This document shows, in pieces, positions 44,617-52,851 of a stretch of 64,000 bases of DNA. Positions within the stretch are counted from its first letter, which is position 1, and every line of letters begins with the position of its first letter. The notes beneath the pieces were generated by a model. It ran no database searches. It saw only the letters and a list, made by a program, of their open reading frames with translations, and was not told the DNA's origin. The DNA is from UBA6770 sp965660875 (GTDB lineage Bacteria; Bacteroidota; Bacteroidia; Flavobacteriales_G; Salibacteraceae): contig CBFIBQ010000011.1 in NCBI GenBank assembly GCA_965660875.1, positions 30,927 to 94,926 on the forward strand, in the 5' to 3' direction. The position numbers were made by a program, and so were the translations under genes.

Positions 44617-45051
44617 ATGGCACGCAAAGAAATACGCACAGAAATCATCATAAACGCATCTACAGCAAAGGTTTGGACGGTTTTAATGGAAAATGAAAAC
44701 TACGAAATATGGAATCCATTTATTGTGAAATCAGAAGGGAAAATAGCACTCAATAAACGGATAAACAACACCGTAAAGAACGGCAAAAAAGAAATCATTT
44801 TTCGCCCTGTAGTTACCAATTTGCAACTGAATAAAAAATTTGCTTGGAAAGGGAGCCTATTCCTACCTGGTATTTTTGATGGTTTTCATGCATTCGAATT
44901 GCACCAAATCAATAATTATCAAACCAAGTTGGTACATTACGAGCAGTTTTCGGGAATCCTTTCTGAACTAATTTTTCAGTCCATAAAAACGGATACCAAA
45001 GCTGGTTTCGTTAACATGAATAAAGCATTAAAAAAAGTTGCGGAAAGCTAG
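44617..45051 (+). CDS. SRPBCC family protein (START/Bet v1-like)
   Basis: This 144-residue protein has the SRPBCC hallmarks: an opening RKEIRTEIIINASTAKVWTV, then ENYEIWNPFI, FAWKGSLFLPGIFDGFHAFEL and VHYEQFSG before a C-terminal helix. These proteins have a hydrophobic pocket for lipids or small aromatics. No catalytic residues can be named. It is divergent from the AraC gene and followed 28 bases later by the permease gene. Confidence 0.88.
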   Translation: MARKEIRTEIIINASTAKVWTVLMENENYEIWNPFIVKSEGKIALNKRINNTVKNGKKEIIFRPVVTNLQLNKKFAWKGSLFLPGIFDGFHAFELHQINNYQTKLVHYEQFSGILSELIFQSIKTDTKAGFVNMNKALKKVAES

Positions 45052-45079
45052 GCTGTTGCGATTCCTTTACTTTTGAAAA

Positions 45080-46315
45080 GTGAATCTATTAGTGCGTTAT
45101 TTACAAGAAGTCTGGAGGATTGTACTTGAGTTATCACCCTATTTGTTACTGGGTCTGATAATAGCAGGTCTGCTTGACTTATTCATAAAACGCGCTTTCA
45201 TAGAAAAACATTTAGGCAGCAACAGCTTCTCCGCCACGCTCAAAGCCGCACTAATTGGAATTCCTCTTCCGCTCTGCTCTTGTGGTGTGATACCCACTGG
45301 AATTTCATTTAAAAATCACGGTGCGTCAGAGGGAGCTACAGTGAGTTTTTTAATTTCTACACCACAAACTGGCATTGACTCTATCTTAGTTACTTACTCT
45401 ATGATGAATGGTCCATGGGCTATATTTAGGCCCTTAGTTGCACTATTTAGCGGAGTTATTGGAGGCTGGCTGGGCTGGGCGAATAAAACAAAAGACAATA
45501 CAGAAACTACAAAGCAATCGCCCTCCATAAATGAAACAGTTGAAGCAAGAAGTTTCAGCAGGTTTTACAATTATGCATTTGTTTCTTTTTTATCGGATAT
45601 AAGTAGACCCCTAATGGCTGGAATTTTGATCGCTGGTGGCATAACGGTTTTTATTCCTGACTCTATTTTTTCAGAATACCTTACACACCCAAACCTAAAC
45701 ATGTTCATAATTCTTATTGCGTCTGTACCTTTATACGTCTGCGCCACCGGTTCTGTCCCGATAGGAGCAGCGCTGCTAGCAAAAGGGTTATCTCCAGGAG
45801 CTGTATTGGTGTTTTTAATGGCTGGACCAGCAACCAATGCGGCAACAATTACTGTTTTATGGAATGCCCTAGGTAAGAAAAACACCGTACTTTACATTGC
45901 GGTAATAAGCTTTTTTGCCTTAGTATTTGGCTGGATTATGAACAGCTTTTTACCGCTTGATTGGTTTGAAATTGCACCAAACCTTCATGGAACGCATAAT
46001 CACGAGCAAATGCTACCCAGTTGGTTACAATACGCTGCTACGGCCTTACTTTTGCTTGCAATAATTAATGTAGAGTACACAAAATTTAAACACAAATTTA
46101 TGGAGGACGCAACAAACAAAAAAGGCAGCTATCAAGTTGAAGGAATGACTTGTAACCATTGCAAAGCTAATGTGGACAAAGCCATTCGAGGTATTGAAGG
46201 AGTTCATTCAGTTGAAGTGTCGCTAGAACAAGGTGCAGTAGTTGTCGAAGGAGAAGTAACAGCTGAAGCAATCAAAGAGCAGGTTGAAAAAGCTGGTTAT
46301 GTTTTTCGCGGCTAA
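45080..46315 (+). CDS. Permease (SO_0444/DUF318-type metal efflux) with C-terminal HMA domain
   Basis: The 411-residue protein has the DUF318/YraQ permease fold of the SO_0444-type Cu/Zn efflux branch: about eight helices in two halves, with LPLCSCGVIPTG near residue 62 and CATGSVPIGAALLAKG near 225. The last ~70 residues form a heavy-metal-associated domain with the metal pair GMTCNHCKANVDKAI. The start is GTG at 45080, five bases after a TACTTTTG box (45068-45075). It probably exports a soft metal ion, with the HMA domain collecting it in the cytoplasm. Confidence 0.88.
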   Translation: MNLLVRYLQEVWRIVLELSPYLLLGLIIAGLLDLFIKRAFIEKHLGSNSFSATLKAALIGIPLPLCSCGVIPTGISFKNHGASEGATVSFLISTPQTGIDSILVTYSMMNGPWAIFRPLVALFSGVIGGWLGWANKTKDNTETTKQSPSINETVEARSFSRFYNYAFVSFLSDISRPLMAGILIAGGITVFIPDSIFSEYLTHPNLNMFIILIASVPLYVCATGSVPIGAALLAKGLSPGAVLVFLMAGPATNAATITVLWNALGKKNTVLYIAVISFFALVFGWIMNSFLPLDWFEIAPNLHGTHNHEQMLPSWLQYAATALLLLAIINVEYTKFKHKFMEDATNKKGSYQVEGMTCNHCKANVDKAIRGIEGVHSVEVSLEQGAVVVEGEVTAEAIKEQVEKAGYVFRG

Positions 46316-46363
46316 CTGTAAAGTCATACTTTTTTCATTGATGCGCTAAATCAACGAATACGC

Positions 46364-46371
46364 TATATTTG
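46364..46371 (+). promoter_or_regulatory. Bacteroidota -7 box just upstream of pyrR
   Basis: TATATTTG matches TAnnTTTG and ends only nine bases before the ATG at 46381. If used, the pyrR-pyrB mRNA would have almost no leader and no room for the PyrR attenuator known in Bacillus. Confidence 0.45.
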
Positions 46372-46380
46372 CCTCTTGAA

Positions 46381-46929
46381 ATGCAGCGCAGGACGATAAT
46401 AGATACAAAAGGAGTCAACCTAACCATAACGCGTCTCTGTTTCCAGCTCATTGAAAATCACCACGATTTTGAAAACACCATTTTGATTGCCTTGCAGCCT
46501 CGCGGCGTGCTATTACTCGAAAGGATAATAGAAAAACTTAAAGAAATTAACCCTGAAATCAATCCCAAAACAGGTTCACTAGACATTACTTTTTATCGCG
46601 ATGACTTCAGACGTGGGGGTACACCCCTAGTTGCAAGTAAAACTAATATGAATCAAAGTATAGAAGGTCGCCGAATTGTTTTGGTAGACGATGTGCTCTA
46701 TACAGGCAGAAGTGTGCGGTCAGCATTGGATGCGCTGTTGGATTTTGGAAGGCCCATTCAAGTAGAGTTGTTGGTTTTTATTGACCGTAGATTTAAACGT
46801 CACTTACCCATACAGCCTGAGTATATTGGTAGCCGTGTGGATAGTTTAAATTCGGAGCGAGTCATAGTAAACTGGGGACAAAAAGAAGGTAAAGACGAAG
46901 TGCAACTATATACTATTGAAGAACAATGA
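46381..46929 (+). CDS. pyrR: Bifunctional pyr operon regulator/uracil phosphoribosyltransferase
   Basis: PyrR binds pyr mRNA and, in many species, makes UMP from uracil and PRPP. The start is the ATG at 46381 (MQRRTIIDTKG). The 182 residues include the PRPP motif VLVDDVLYTGRSVRSALDAL and the family segments ALQPRGV, YRDDFRRGG and LLVFIDRRFKRHLPI. The stop overlaps the pyrB ATG by four bases, so the two are coupled. Regulation by attenuation seems unlikely given the short leader; the enzyme activity may be the main role. Confidence 0.95.
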   Translation: MQRRTIIDTKGVNLTITRLCFQLIENHHDFENTILIALQPRGVLLLERIIEKLKEINPEINPKTGSLDITFYRDDFRRGGTPLVASKTNMNQSIEGRRIVLVDDVLYTGRSVRSALDALLDFGRPIQVELLVFIDRRFKRHLPIQPEYIGSRVDSLNSERVIVNWGQKEGKDEVQLYTIEEQ

Positions 46930-47858
46930 GTGAATTAAGTGTAGAGCATTTAATTGGGATTAAATCACTTTCCGAAGCTGATATTCAACTCATATTTGAA
47001 ACTGCAGACAATTTTAAACAGGTCATAAACCGACCGATCAAAAAAGTTCCAACTCTTAGAGACATTACCATTGCCAATCTATTTTTTGAAAATTCTACCC
47101 GAACAAAACTATCCTTCGAACTAGCGGAAAAAAGACTTTCAGCAGACGTTGTAAATTTTGCATCAAGTTCCTCATCGGTTAGCAAAGGAGAAACCTTGGT
47201 AGACACTGTGAACAACATATTGGCGATGAAAGTGGATATGGTGGTAATGCGCCACCCCAACCCTGGAGCAAGTGTTTTTCTTAGCAAACGGGTAAAAAGT
47301 AAAATTATCAATGCAGGTGATGGCGCCCACGAACATCCAACTCAAGCCCTACTAGATGCCTACTCGATTAGAGAGCGTTTGGGAGATGTTTCTGGAAAAA
47401 AAATAGCGATTGTTGGTGATATTTTGCACTCTAGAGTAGCTATGAGCAATATTTTTTGTCTACAAAAGTTGGGTGCAGAAGTTATGCTTTGTGGTCCAAC
47501 TACTTTAATGCCTAAATATGTGCGCGAGCTGGGCGTAAAAGTAGAGCACGATTTGGTAAAGGCGCTAAAATGGTGTGATGTAGCAAATATGCTGCGCATA
47601 CAAATGGAGCGCTTAGACATCAGTTATTTTCCAAGCCTAAGGGAATATACCATGCAATTTGGATTAAATCAGAATATATTAAATCAACTGGATAAGCCCA
47701 TTACTATCATGCACCCGGGCCCGATTAATAGAGGTGTGGAGATTTCAAGTGCAATAGCAGATTCTGAACAAGCAATAATACTCAATCAAGTGGAAAATGG
47801 TGTTGCGGTGCGTATGGCTATTTTGTATTTACTCGCTCAAAAAGTTGATCGACAATAA
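46926..47858 (+). CDS. pyrB: Aspartate carbamoyltransferase catalytic subunit
   Basis: PyrB joins carbamoyl phosphate and aspartate in pyrimidine synthesis. The 310 residues show the carbamoyl-phosphate site ENSTRTKLSFELAEKRL, the loop SSSVSKGETL, GDGAHEHPTQALLDA with the HPTQ motif, and the C-terminal MHPGPINRGVEI. It lacks any regulatory-chain neighbour, so it is probably the unregulated trimer type common beside pyrR. ATGA overlap with pyrR. Confidence 0.97.
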   Translation: MSELSVEHLIGIKSLSEADIQLIFETADNFKQVINRPIKKVPTLRDITIANLFFENSTRTKLSFELAEKRLSADVVNFASSSSSVSKGETLVDTVNNILAMKVDMVVMRHPNPGASVFLSKRVKSKIINAGDGAHEHPTQALLDAYSIRERLGDVSGKKIAIVGDILHSRVAMSNIFCLQKLGAEVMLCGPTTLMPKYVRELGVKVEHDLVKALKWCDVANMLRIQMERLDISYFPSLREYTMQFGLNQNILNQLDKPITIMHPGPINRGVEISSAIADSEQAIILNQVENGVAVRMAILYLLAQKVDRQ

Positions 47859-47883
47859 ACTCAAGAGTATTACACCCTTTTCT

Positions 47884-47891
47884 TATTTTTG
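47884..47891 (+). promoter_or_regulatory. Bacteroidota -7 box upstream of the STAS gene
   Basis: TATTTTTG matches TAnnTTTG, 28 bases before the ATG at 47920 and 26 bases after the pyrB stop. It suggests the STAS/T9SS/RNase Z group has its own promoter. No clear -33 box was seen. Confidence 0.4.
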
Positions 47892-47919
47892 AAACCATAC
47901 AAACTAACGTGAAGTTATT

Positions 47920-48288
47920 ATGGATTTTAAAGTAGAACAATTGGAGCATTGCACGGCAGTTCACATACAAGCCGAAAAGCTAAATGCCGCCATATCTCCT
48001 GAGTTGAAAAAAATATTTACCGACGCACTTGAATCAGGCATATCAAGTAACCTTATCCTTGATATGTCTAGTTGCTCCTATTGCGATTCTAGTGGATTGA
48101 GCGCTATACTAGTTGGGCACAGGGCTACAAAAAACAATAAGGGAGTACTTGTTGTAAGTGGAGCAACTGAAATGGTTATGAAACTGATCAAGTTATCCAA
48201 GCTAGATAGTATTTTGAGCCTAACCCCTACCCTTCCTGAAGCGTTAGACTTAGTAATGATGCACGAAATTGAAAAAGGATTTGACTAA
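47920..48288 (+). CDS. STAS domain protein, anti-sigma factor antagonist-like
   Basis: A 122-residue single STAS domain of the SpoIIAA/RsbV type. It has the conserved phosphorylation-site segment SYCDSSGLSAILVGHR preceded by NLILDMSSC, and the following strand GVLVVSG. Such proteins bind and release anti-sigma kinases in a phospho-switch; no kinase gene is present nearby. Its stop overlaps the next start by one base (TAATG). RNase Z and STAS neighbours are common in Bacteroidota, in my recollection. Confidence 0.9.
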   Translation: MDFKVEQLEHCTAVHIQAEKLNAAISPELKKIFTDALESGISSNLILDMSSCSYCDSSGLSAILVGHRATKNNKGVLVVSGATEMVMKLIKLSKLDSILSLTPTLPEALDLVMMHEIEKGFD

Positions 48289-49007
48289 TGAGAAAATTTC
48301 TGACTAAGGTATTAGCCTGTTCGATCGTATTTTTATATTCTACTGAAATTCAGGCGCAATGTACTCCTGATAATAGTGAAACGGAATTTGGAGCATACAG
48401 CAGTGCAGGAAAAAATAAACTCCCGGCGGCATGGCTAGACTCTGCCTTTGATGAGACCGTTACCATTGTAGTACCTGAAAAAATACAGGGGTTTACAATT
48501 ACTAAAGTAACACTGAACGGTGCACCCAGATTGTATAATGGTTTAAGCTACCAATGCAATCCAAGCAACTGTATTTACAATGGGGGTTCAAACGGTTGTA
48601 TTAAAATAACAGGCAAAGCAACGGACGAAAATCAAGTAAATCAAGGAACCATTGATTTGGATTTAAATGTGGTAACAGATATAGTAACTTTTGACACGAT
48701 TTTGGCCATAGAGTTTAACTTATTGGATTCCGCTTCGCTGTCTACACCTGAAAACCTAGAACAAAAATTGAGTGTGTTTCCCAATCCGGCAAGTTCGGTA
48801 TTGAACATTTCTCTGCCCAAAAACTCCAGTGCATTTCATACGGTGCAACTTGTGGATATGAGCAGTAAAGTGGTGGCACATTTACCCGTAAAAGCAAATG
48901 ACCGAGTCATTAAGTTACCTTTAGAAAACTTGAATAATGGCCTCTACTTGTTAAGATTATATGGTGACCACAGGGTGCATTACAGCAAGGTAACAGTAGA
49001 ACATTAA
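48288..49007 (+). CDS. Small secreted protein with T9SS type A sorting domain
   Basis: This 239-residue protein has a signal peptide (RKFLTKVLACSIVFLYSTE, cleavage near IQAQ) and an unrecognised beta-rich region of about 130 residues containing Cys-spaced CNPSNCIYNGGSNGC. Its type A sorting domain starts KLSVFPNPASSVLNI and ends YSKVTVEH. It is locked between the STAS gene and RNase Z by TAATG overlaps on both sides, an odd place for a secreted protein. Function is unknown. Confidence 0.85.
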   Translation: MRKFLTKVLACSIVFLYSTEIQAQCTPDNSETEFGAYSSAGKNKLPAAWLDSAFDETVTIVVPEKIQGFTITKVTLNGAPRLYNGLSYQCNPSNCIYNGGSNGCIKITGKATDENQVNQGTIDLDLNVVTDIVTFDTILAIEFNLLDSASLSTPENLEQKLSVFPNPASSVLNISLPKNSSAFHTVQLVDMSSKVVAHLPVKANDRVIKLPLENLNNGLYLLRLYGDHRVHYSKVTVEH

Positions 49008-49924
49008 TGACGCCATTTGAAATAACTATTCTAGGGTCAAACTCTGCTGTACCAACACCGTCTAGACATCCAACGAGTCAACTCATTAATATCAATCACC
49101 ATTATTATTTGATAGATTGCGGGGAAGGAGCTCAAATTCAAATGCGCCGATTTGGTATCAAGTTCCAGCGCATAGAGCATATCTTTATATCACACTTGCA
49201 TGGCGATCACTATTTTGGGTTAATTGGCTTACTGAATACCATGCATTTATTGGGACGTGAAAAACCGCTGACCATTCACGCCAATCGAATGCTGCGAGAG
49301 ATTATCAATATCCAACTGTCTGTGGCCAACACCAAACTAAAATTTGGAATCCACTATAACTTTTTGATGGATGATACCGAGTCAATTATTTTAAAAGACG
49401 ATAATGTAGAAGTATTGGCAACACCTGTAGACCATAGAATACCCTGTTTTGGATTTATATTTAAAGAATCGCCTCGAAAACCGAACTTGAACAAACAAAA
49501 GATTCAACAGTACCAGTTGGGAGTAGAAGAAATAAAGCTAATAAAGCAAGGGAAACCAGTTCTTAGGCCCAATGAAACCATCACTTCCAGCGATGTTTGT
49601 GAACCGCCCGCTCCTCTGCGTAAATATTCTTTTATTACAGACACAAAACCCAACAAAAGCTATTTATCGGCCATAGAAAATAGTGATCTGCTTTATCACG
49701 AATCTACATTTATGGGAGACGCTGTTCAGCGCGCTTCAGATACTTTTCACACTACTAATTTACAAGCTGCAGAAATTGCGAAAAACACCAATTGCAAGCG
49801 GTTACTATTGGGTCATTTCAGTACACGGTATACTCAACTTGAGCCCATTCAACAAGAAGCTCAAAAAGTGTTTGAGCATACGGATTTAGCTATAGAGGGA
49901 ACTACTTTTAAAATAGAGTATTAA
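49007..49924 (+). CDS. rnz: Ribonuclease Z
   Basis: RNase Z removes 3' trailers from tRNA precursors. The 305-residue MBL-fold protein has the metal motif SHLHGDHYFGLIGLL (HxHxDH), the N-terminal LGSNSAVPTPSRHPTSQ, the DCGEGAQIQMRRF loop and the C-terminal LLLGHFSTRYT with a further metal His. Length matches the short (RNase Z/ElaC) form. Its ATG overlaps the upstream stop by one base. Confidence 0.95.
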   Translation: MTPFEITILGSNSAVPTPSRHPTSQLININHHYYLIDCGEGAQIQMRRFGIKFQRIEHIFISHLHGDHYFGLIGLLNTMHLLGREKPLTIHANRMLREIINIQLSVANTKLKFGIHYNFLMDDTESIILKDDNVEVLATPVDHRIPCFGFIFKESPRKPNLNKQKIQQYQLGVEEIKLIKQGKPVLRPNETITSSDVCEPPAPLRKYSFITDTKPNKSYLSAIENSDLLYHESTFMGDAVQRASDTFHTTNLQAAEIAKNTNCKRLLLGHFSTRYTQLEPIQQEAQKVFEHTDLAIEGTTFKIEY

Positions 49925-49980
49925 GCTAAAATCTCAATAATTACCAATAAAAAAGTGGATTAGAAATCAATACTATCGTA

Positions 49981-50325
49981 TTAATCCTCCCATGATTCGT
50001 CAAACTCTTCGTCAATAAGCATGAGAGCTTCGTTGAGTTCGCCCAAGGTTTTATTGTTGTTTTGTTCGTTTGCTATTTTTCTGCCTTTGCGGTATATGGT
50101 AATGGCTTTCTGAATTTGATTGGTTTCTTCGTAGAGTTTACCCAATAAGTAGTAGGTACCTAAATAAGAAGCGTCAAACTCTACAATATCCTCCAATAAA
50201 CCAATTGCCTTTGGTTTGTCGCCGTACTTATTGTACTCCAATGCAGCTGCATAGTTCAAAAAAGGATCCTTCGAGTTCGTCGAAAGCATCTCTTCAATAA
50301 GCTTAATTCTATCCCTTTTTATCAT
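49981..50325 (-). CDS. Small tetratricopeptide repeat protein
   Basis: The 114-residue soluble protein consists of about three TPR helices pairs: DPFLNYAAALEYNKYGDKPKA, then LGTYYLLGKLYEETNQIQKA, followed by an acidic tail DEEFDESWED. There is no signal or membrane segment. It is probably a small adapter. It lies 43 bases downstream of the patatin gene on the same strand and converges on rnz. Confidence 0.85.
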   Translation of the reverse strand: MIKRDRIKLIEEMLSTNSKDPFLNYAAALEYNKYGDKPKAIGLLEDIVEFDASYLGTYYLLGKLYEETNQIQKAITIYRKGRKIANEQNNNKTLGELNEALMLIDEEFDESWED

Positions 50326-50368
50326 AGTGCGAATATCGGTATAAAATTAAAAATTTCTTTTATCTGTA

Positions 50369-52618
50369 CTACTTTGTAATGTGGTATTTCACCCGTTTTA
50401 TAGACGCTTTATGTTTGGAGTGGTGAAAAGCTGTTTTAATCAAATTTTTGTCCAATTGGGTAAGCTGCCAACTCAGAGGAATGGAACGCTCAGAGCTAAC
50501 CTCCAATGGAAAATCCACTATTTCTAATTTCTGCTTCAAGGCTTCAGGCAAATCATTGATTAAGTCATCCTCCCTTAATCGCTGAGTATTAAACATATTC
50601 TTATACACATGATCCACAGGGGCTGTAATTGAGTGCATTAAAGATTCGTAGGGGTCCATTCGAATTTCAACTGATTTTGGACGATCAAAGAATCGAAGCA
50701 CTACAATTTTATCAACTGCAGTATCCAACCAAGATTGCATTGAATGCAAGTACTGACTGGTGGATAAAAAACCATAATTATCTCGTAAGCCAGCATCCAT
50801 AACTTGAATTTTTGGGGCCGTAGGAAGATAAATATTAGGAAGTACAAACGGAAAGGTTGAATTCATGCGCAAGGCGGTGGTAAACCTCAAGCTATCTGCA
50901 TTTTGGTTTTTAAAAAAAGTTTGAAAGTCTACAAAATCCAAGTTATTCACGTTTGAATTGCCAGCCAATAGAGACTTATGCATAAAACTTAACGAAATGC
51001 TGGATACCATTAAGCGCCTTCCATCATTTATAATGGTCGGAGAGAGTAATAAAAAGGGCAGCTTTCCATTTTTGGTAAAGTCTCTATAATAACTTATTGG
51101 TTTATTCAGCATATTTTGAGTATTCTTATTCAATTGATTTTCAAAAAAATAAGCCCTATCCTTAAAAAAAGTTTCTCCGTTAACTTCAAACTTCCGTATT
51201 CTAAAAATATCGTTCACCACCCAGGAAAACGAAAGAGAGTTCAATAAATCATTTGAAAGCATGTTGGCATACTTATCAATGGCCAAATCGAAACTATCTA
51301 TACTGTGTTCTCTCAGGTGCAGTTCTCTGTAAAATGCAGCTCCAATCATGCCACCAGAAGCACCAGATATAAAACGCGTATGATCAAACAACTTATAGCC
51401 TACAATGGAGTCCAATTTTGCTAAACCGTAGTAGGTCCAAAGAGCCGATCGCAAACCTCCACCACTTGTATTTATAATGAACAAAGTCTTTTTAGAGTCC
51501 GCTAACTTCCATTGATTTAAAGCGAAAACCTCCTGCTCAAAACTCTCATTTACAGTTATTTTATTAAGCAAAACACTGTTTAATGATTTGTTAGTATAGA
51601 CTGCTGGAGTTGCCGTATAGGATAATCCATAGGCTTTATTTTCTTTTCTAAAATCGGGTTGTTTCGATAACTCATTCACCAAAAAAAACAAGAGCACGAA
51701 ACCGAGAATACTCCAACTTTTCAACCAATTGTGCAAGGCACCGGAAAGCATTAAGGTCATGGTGAATAACAGTAAAATACTAGCTCCTGCTGGAATTGCA
51801 AAAACAGGCGATTCCATAAAAACGCCCAACATCAGCAAACTTGCTATGGCTCCTAACTCAAACAAAGAGGCATTCAAATGATTTTGCTGAAATACTTTTT
51901 TTAAAGTTGCGCGATTGTAGTGCTCGCTGCTTCTTGCAATTCTTATCTTAAAACTACCGGATAAATAGGTTTCGATTTTCCATTCACTCGAACGTTTCAG
52001 AAAGTGATACCATTTTACCGACCGATCAAACAAGCGGTTTATGGGTTTGTATTGCTTTTTTGGATTGCTTGCTTGTGGAGCTATAAATGAAAATATACTC
52101 TTATTCGTCGACAAGAAATACGCATACCCTACATTTAAAAAAACTGCTATTCCAAGTAAAAAGCCCATGATATTATAGCTTACCTGAAATGGGGTAATCA
52201 ATTCACTATTCCTCTGAAAATCAATAATATGATATATGTAAAAAACTGTACAAGAAAGTGGAATTAACGCATTATTCAAAGAGTATTTAAGAAACGGCTT
52301 GTGAAGGGTGGCGATGAATGGAAAGCGGTAACCAAAAATGATGTAGCTGCTGAGCTGAAATGCCATTACGAAAGAACCATAAGACAAACCCAATAATGTG
52401 TGGCTCAGAAAATTAGAAGTACCTAAATACTCTGGATAAAGCAATAAATGCGGAATCCCATATTTTGCAGCAATTTGGCCGGATATTAAACCAAAAAGTA
52501 TCAACCAATACACCACGAGGATATGGCTGCGTTTAAAGTGCGCAAGTACCAATTGTATGGGGAAAAAGAAAAGCACACGCTGAACCCAAGATCTTAATAT
52601 GTGCAGTTTTTTTTCCAT
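50369..52618 (-). CDS. Membrane-anchored patatin-like phospholipase
   Basis: This 749-residue protein has two parts. Residues ~25-320 hold about eight hydrophobic helices. From about 375 comes a patatin domain with the oxyanion loop NTSGGGLRSALW (about 386), the nucleophile elbow ISGASGGMIGAA (about 418, GxSxG) and the catalytic Asp motif VMDAGLRDNYG (about 606; DAG rather than DGG). It should hydrolyse acyl lipids at the inner membrane. The membrane half has no homologue that I recognise. A 233-base gap upstream separates it from ftcD. Confidence 0.85.
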   Translation of the reverse strand: MEKKLHILRSWVQRVLFFFPIQLVLAHFKRSHILVVYWLILFGLISGQIAAKYGIPHLLLYPEYLGTSNFLSHTLLGLSYGSFVMAFQLSSYIIFGYRFPFIATLHKPFLKYSLNNALIPLSCTVFYIYHIIDFQRNSELITPFQVSYNIMGFLLGIAVFLNVGYAYFLSTNKSIFSFIAPQASNPKKQYKPINRLFDRSVKWYHFLKRSSEWKIETYLSGSFKIRIARSSEHYNRATLKKVFQQNHLNASLFELGAIASLLMLGVFMESPVFAIPAGASILLLFTMTLMLSGALHNWLKSWSILGFVLLFFLVNELSKQPDFRKENKAYGLSYTATPAVYTNKSLNSVLLNKITVNESFEQEVFALNQWKLADSKKTLFIINTSGGGLRSALWTYYGLAKLDSIVGYKLFDHTRFISGASGGMIGAAFYRELHLREHSIDSFDLAIDKYANMLSNDLLNSLSFSWVVNDIFRIRKFEVNGETFFKDRAYFFENQLNKNTQNMLNKPISYYRDFTKNGKLPFLLLSPTIINDGRRLMVSSISLSFMHKSLLAGNSNVNNLDFVDFQTFFKNQNADSLRFTTALRMNSTFPFVLPNIYLPTAPKIQVMDAGLRDNYGFLSTSQYLHSMQSWLDTAVDKIVVLRFFDRPKSVEIRMDPYESLMHSITAPVDHVYKNMFNTQRLREDDLINDLPEALKQKLEIVDFPLEVSSERSIPLSWQLTQLDKNLIKTAFHHSKHKASIKRVKYHITK

Positions 52619-52851
52619 CCCATTTTTTGGTTAAGGGTACACACTCTTCTTTTTTTAAACACTAAAAAAATTGCGCCCTACTCTACATTTTTATAACGCT
52701 TTTTATTTGGTTCGGTTGGAGCACACCACTCGATCCAACCCTTAGACCTAAGTGGTCAATTTTCTTGTATTCGCAATGCCTCAAGTTTAGTACAGAACCA
52801 GTTATTATTTGGTAAAGAATGGCTACAGAAAGAGCCAATTGTAAACTTGGA

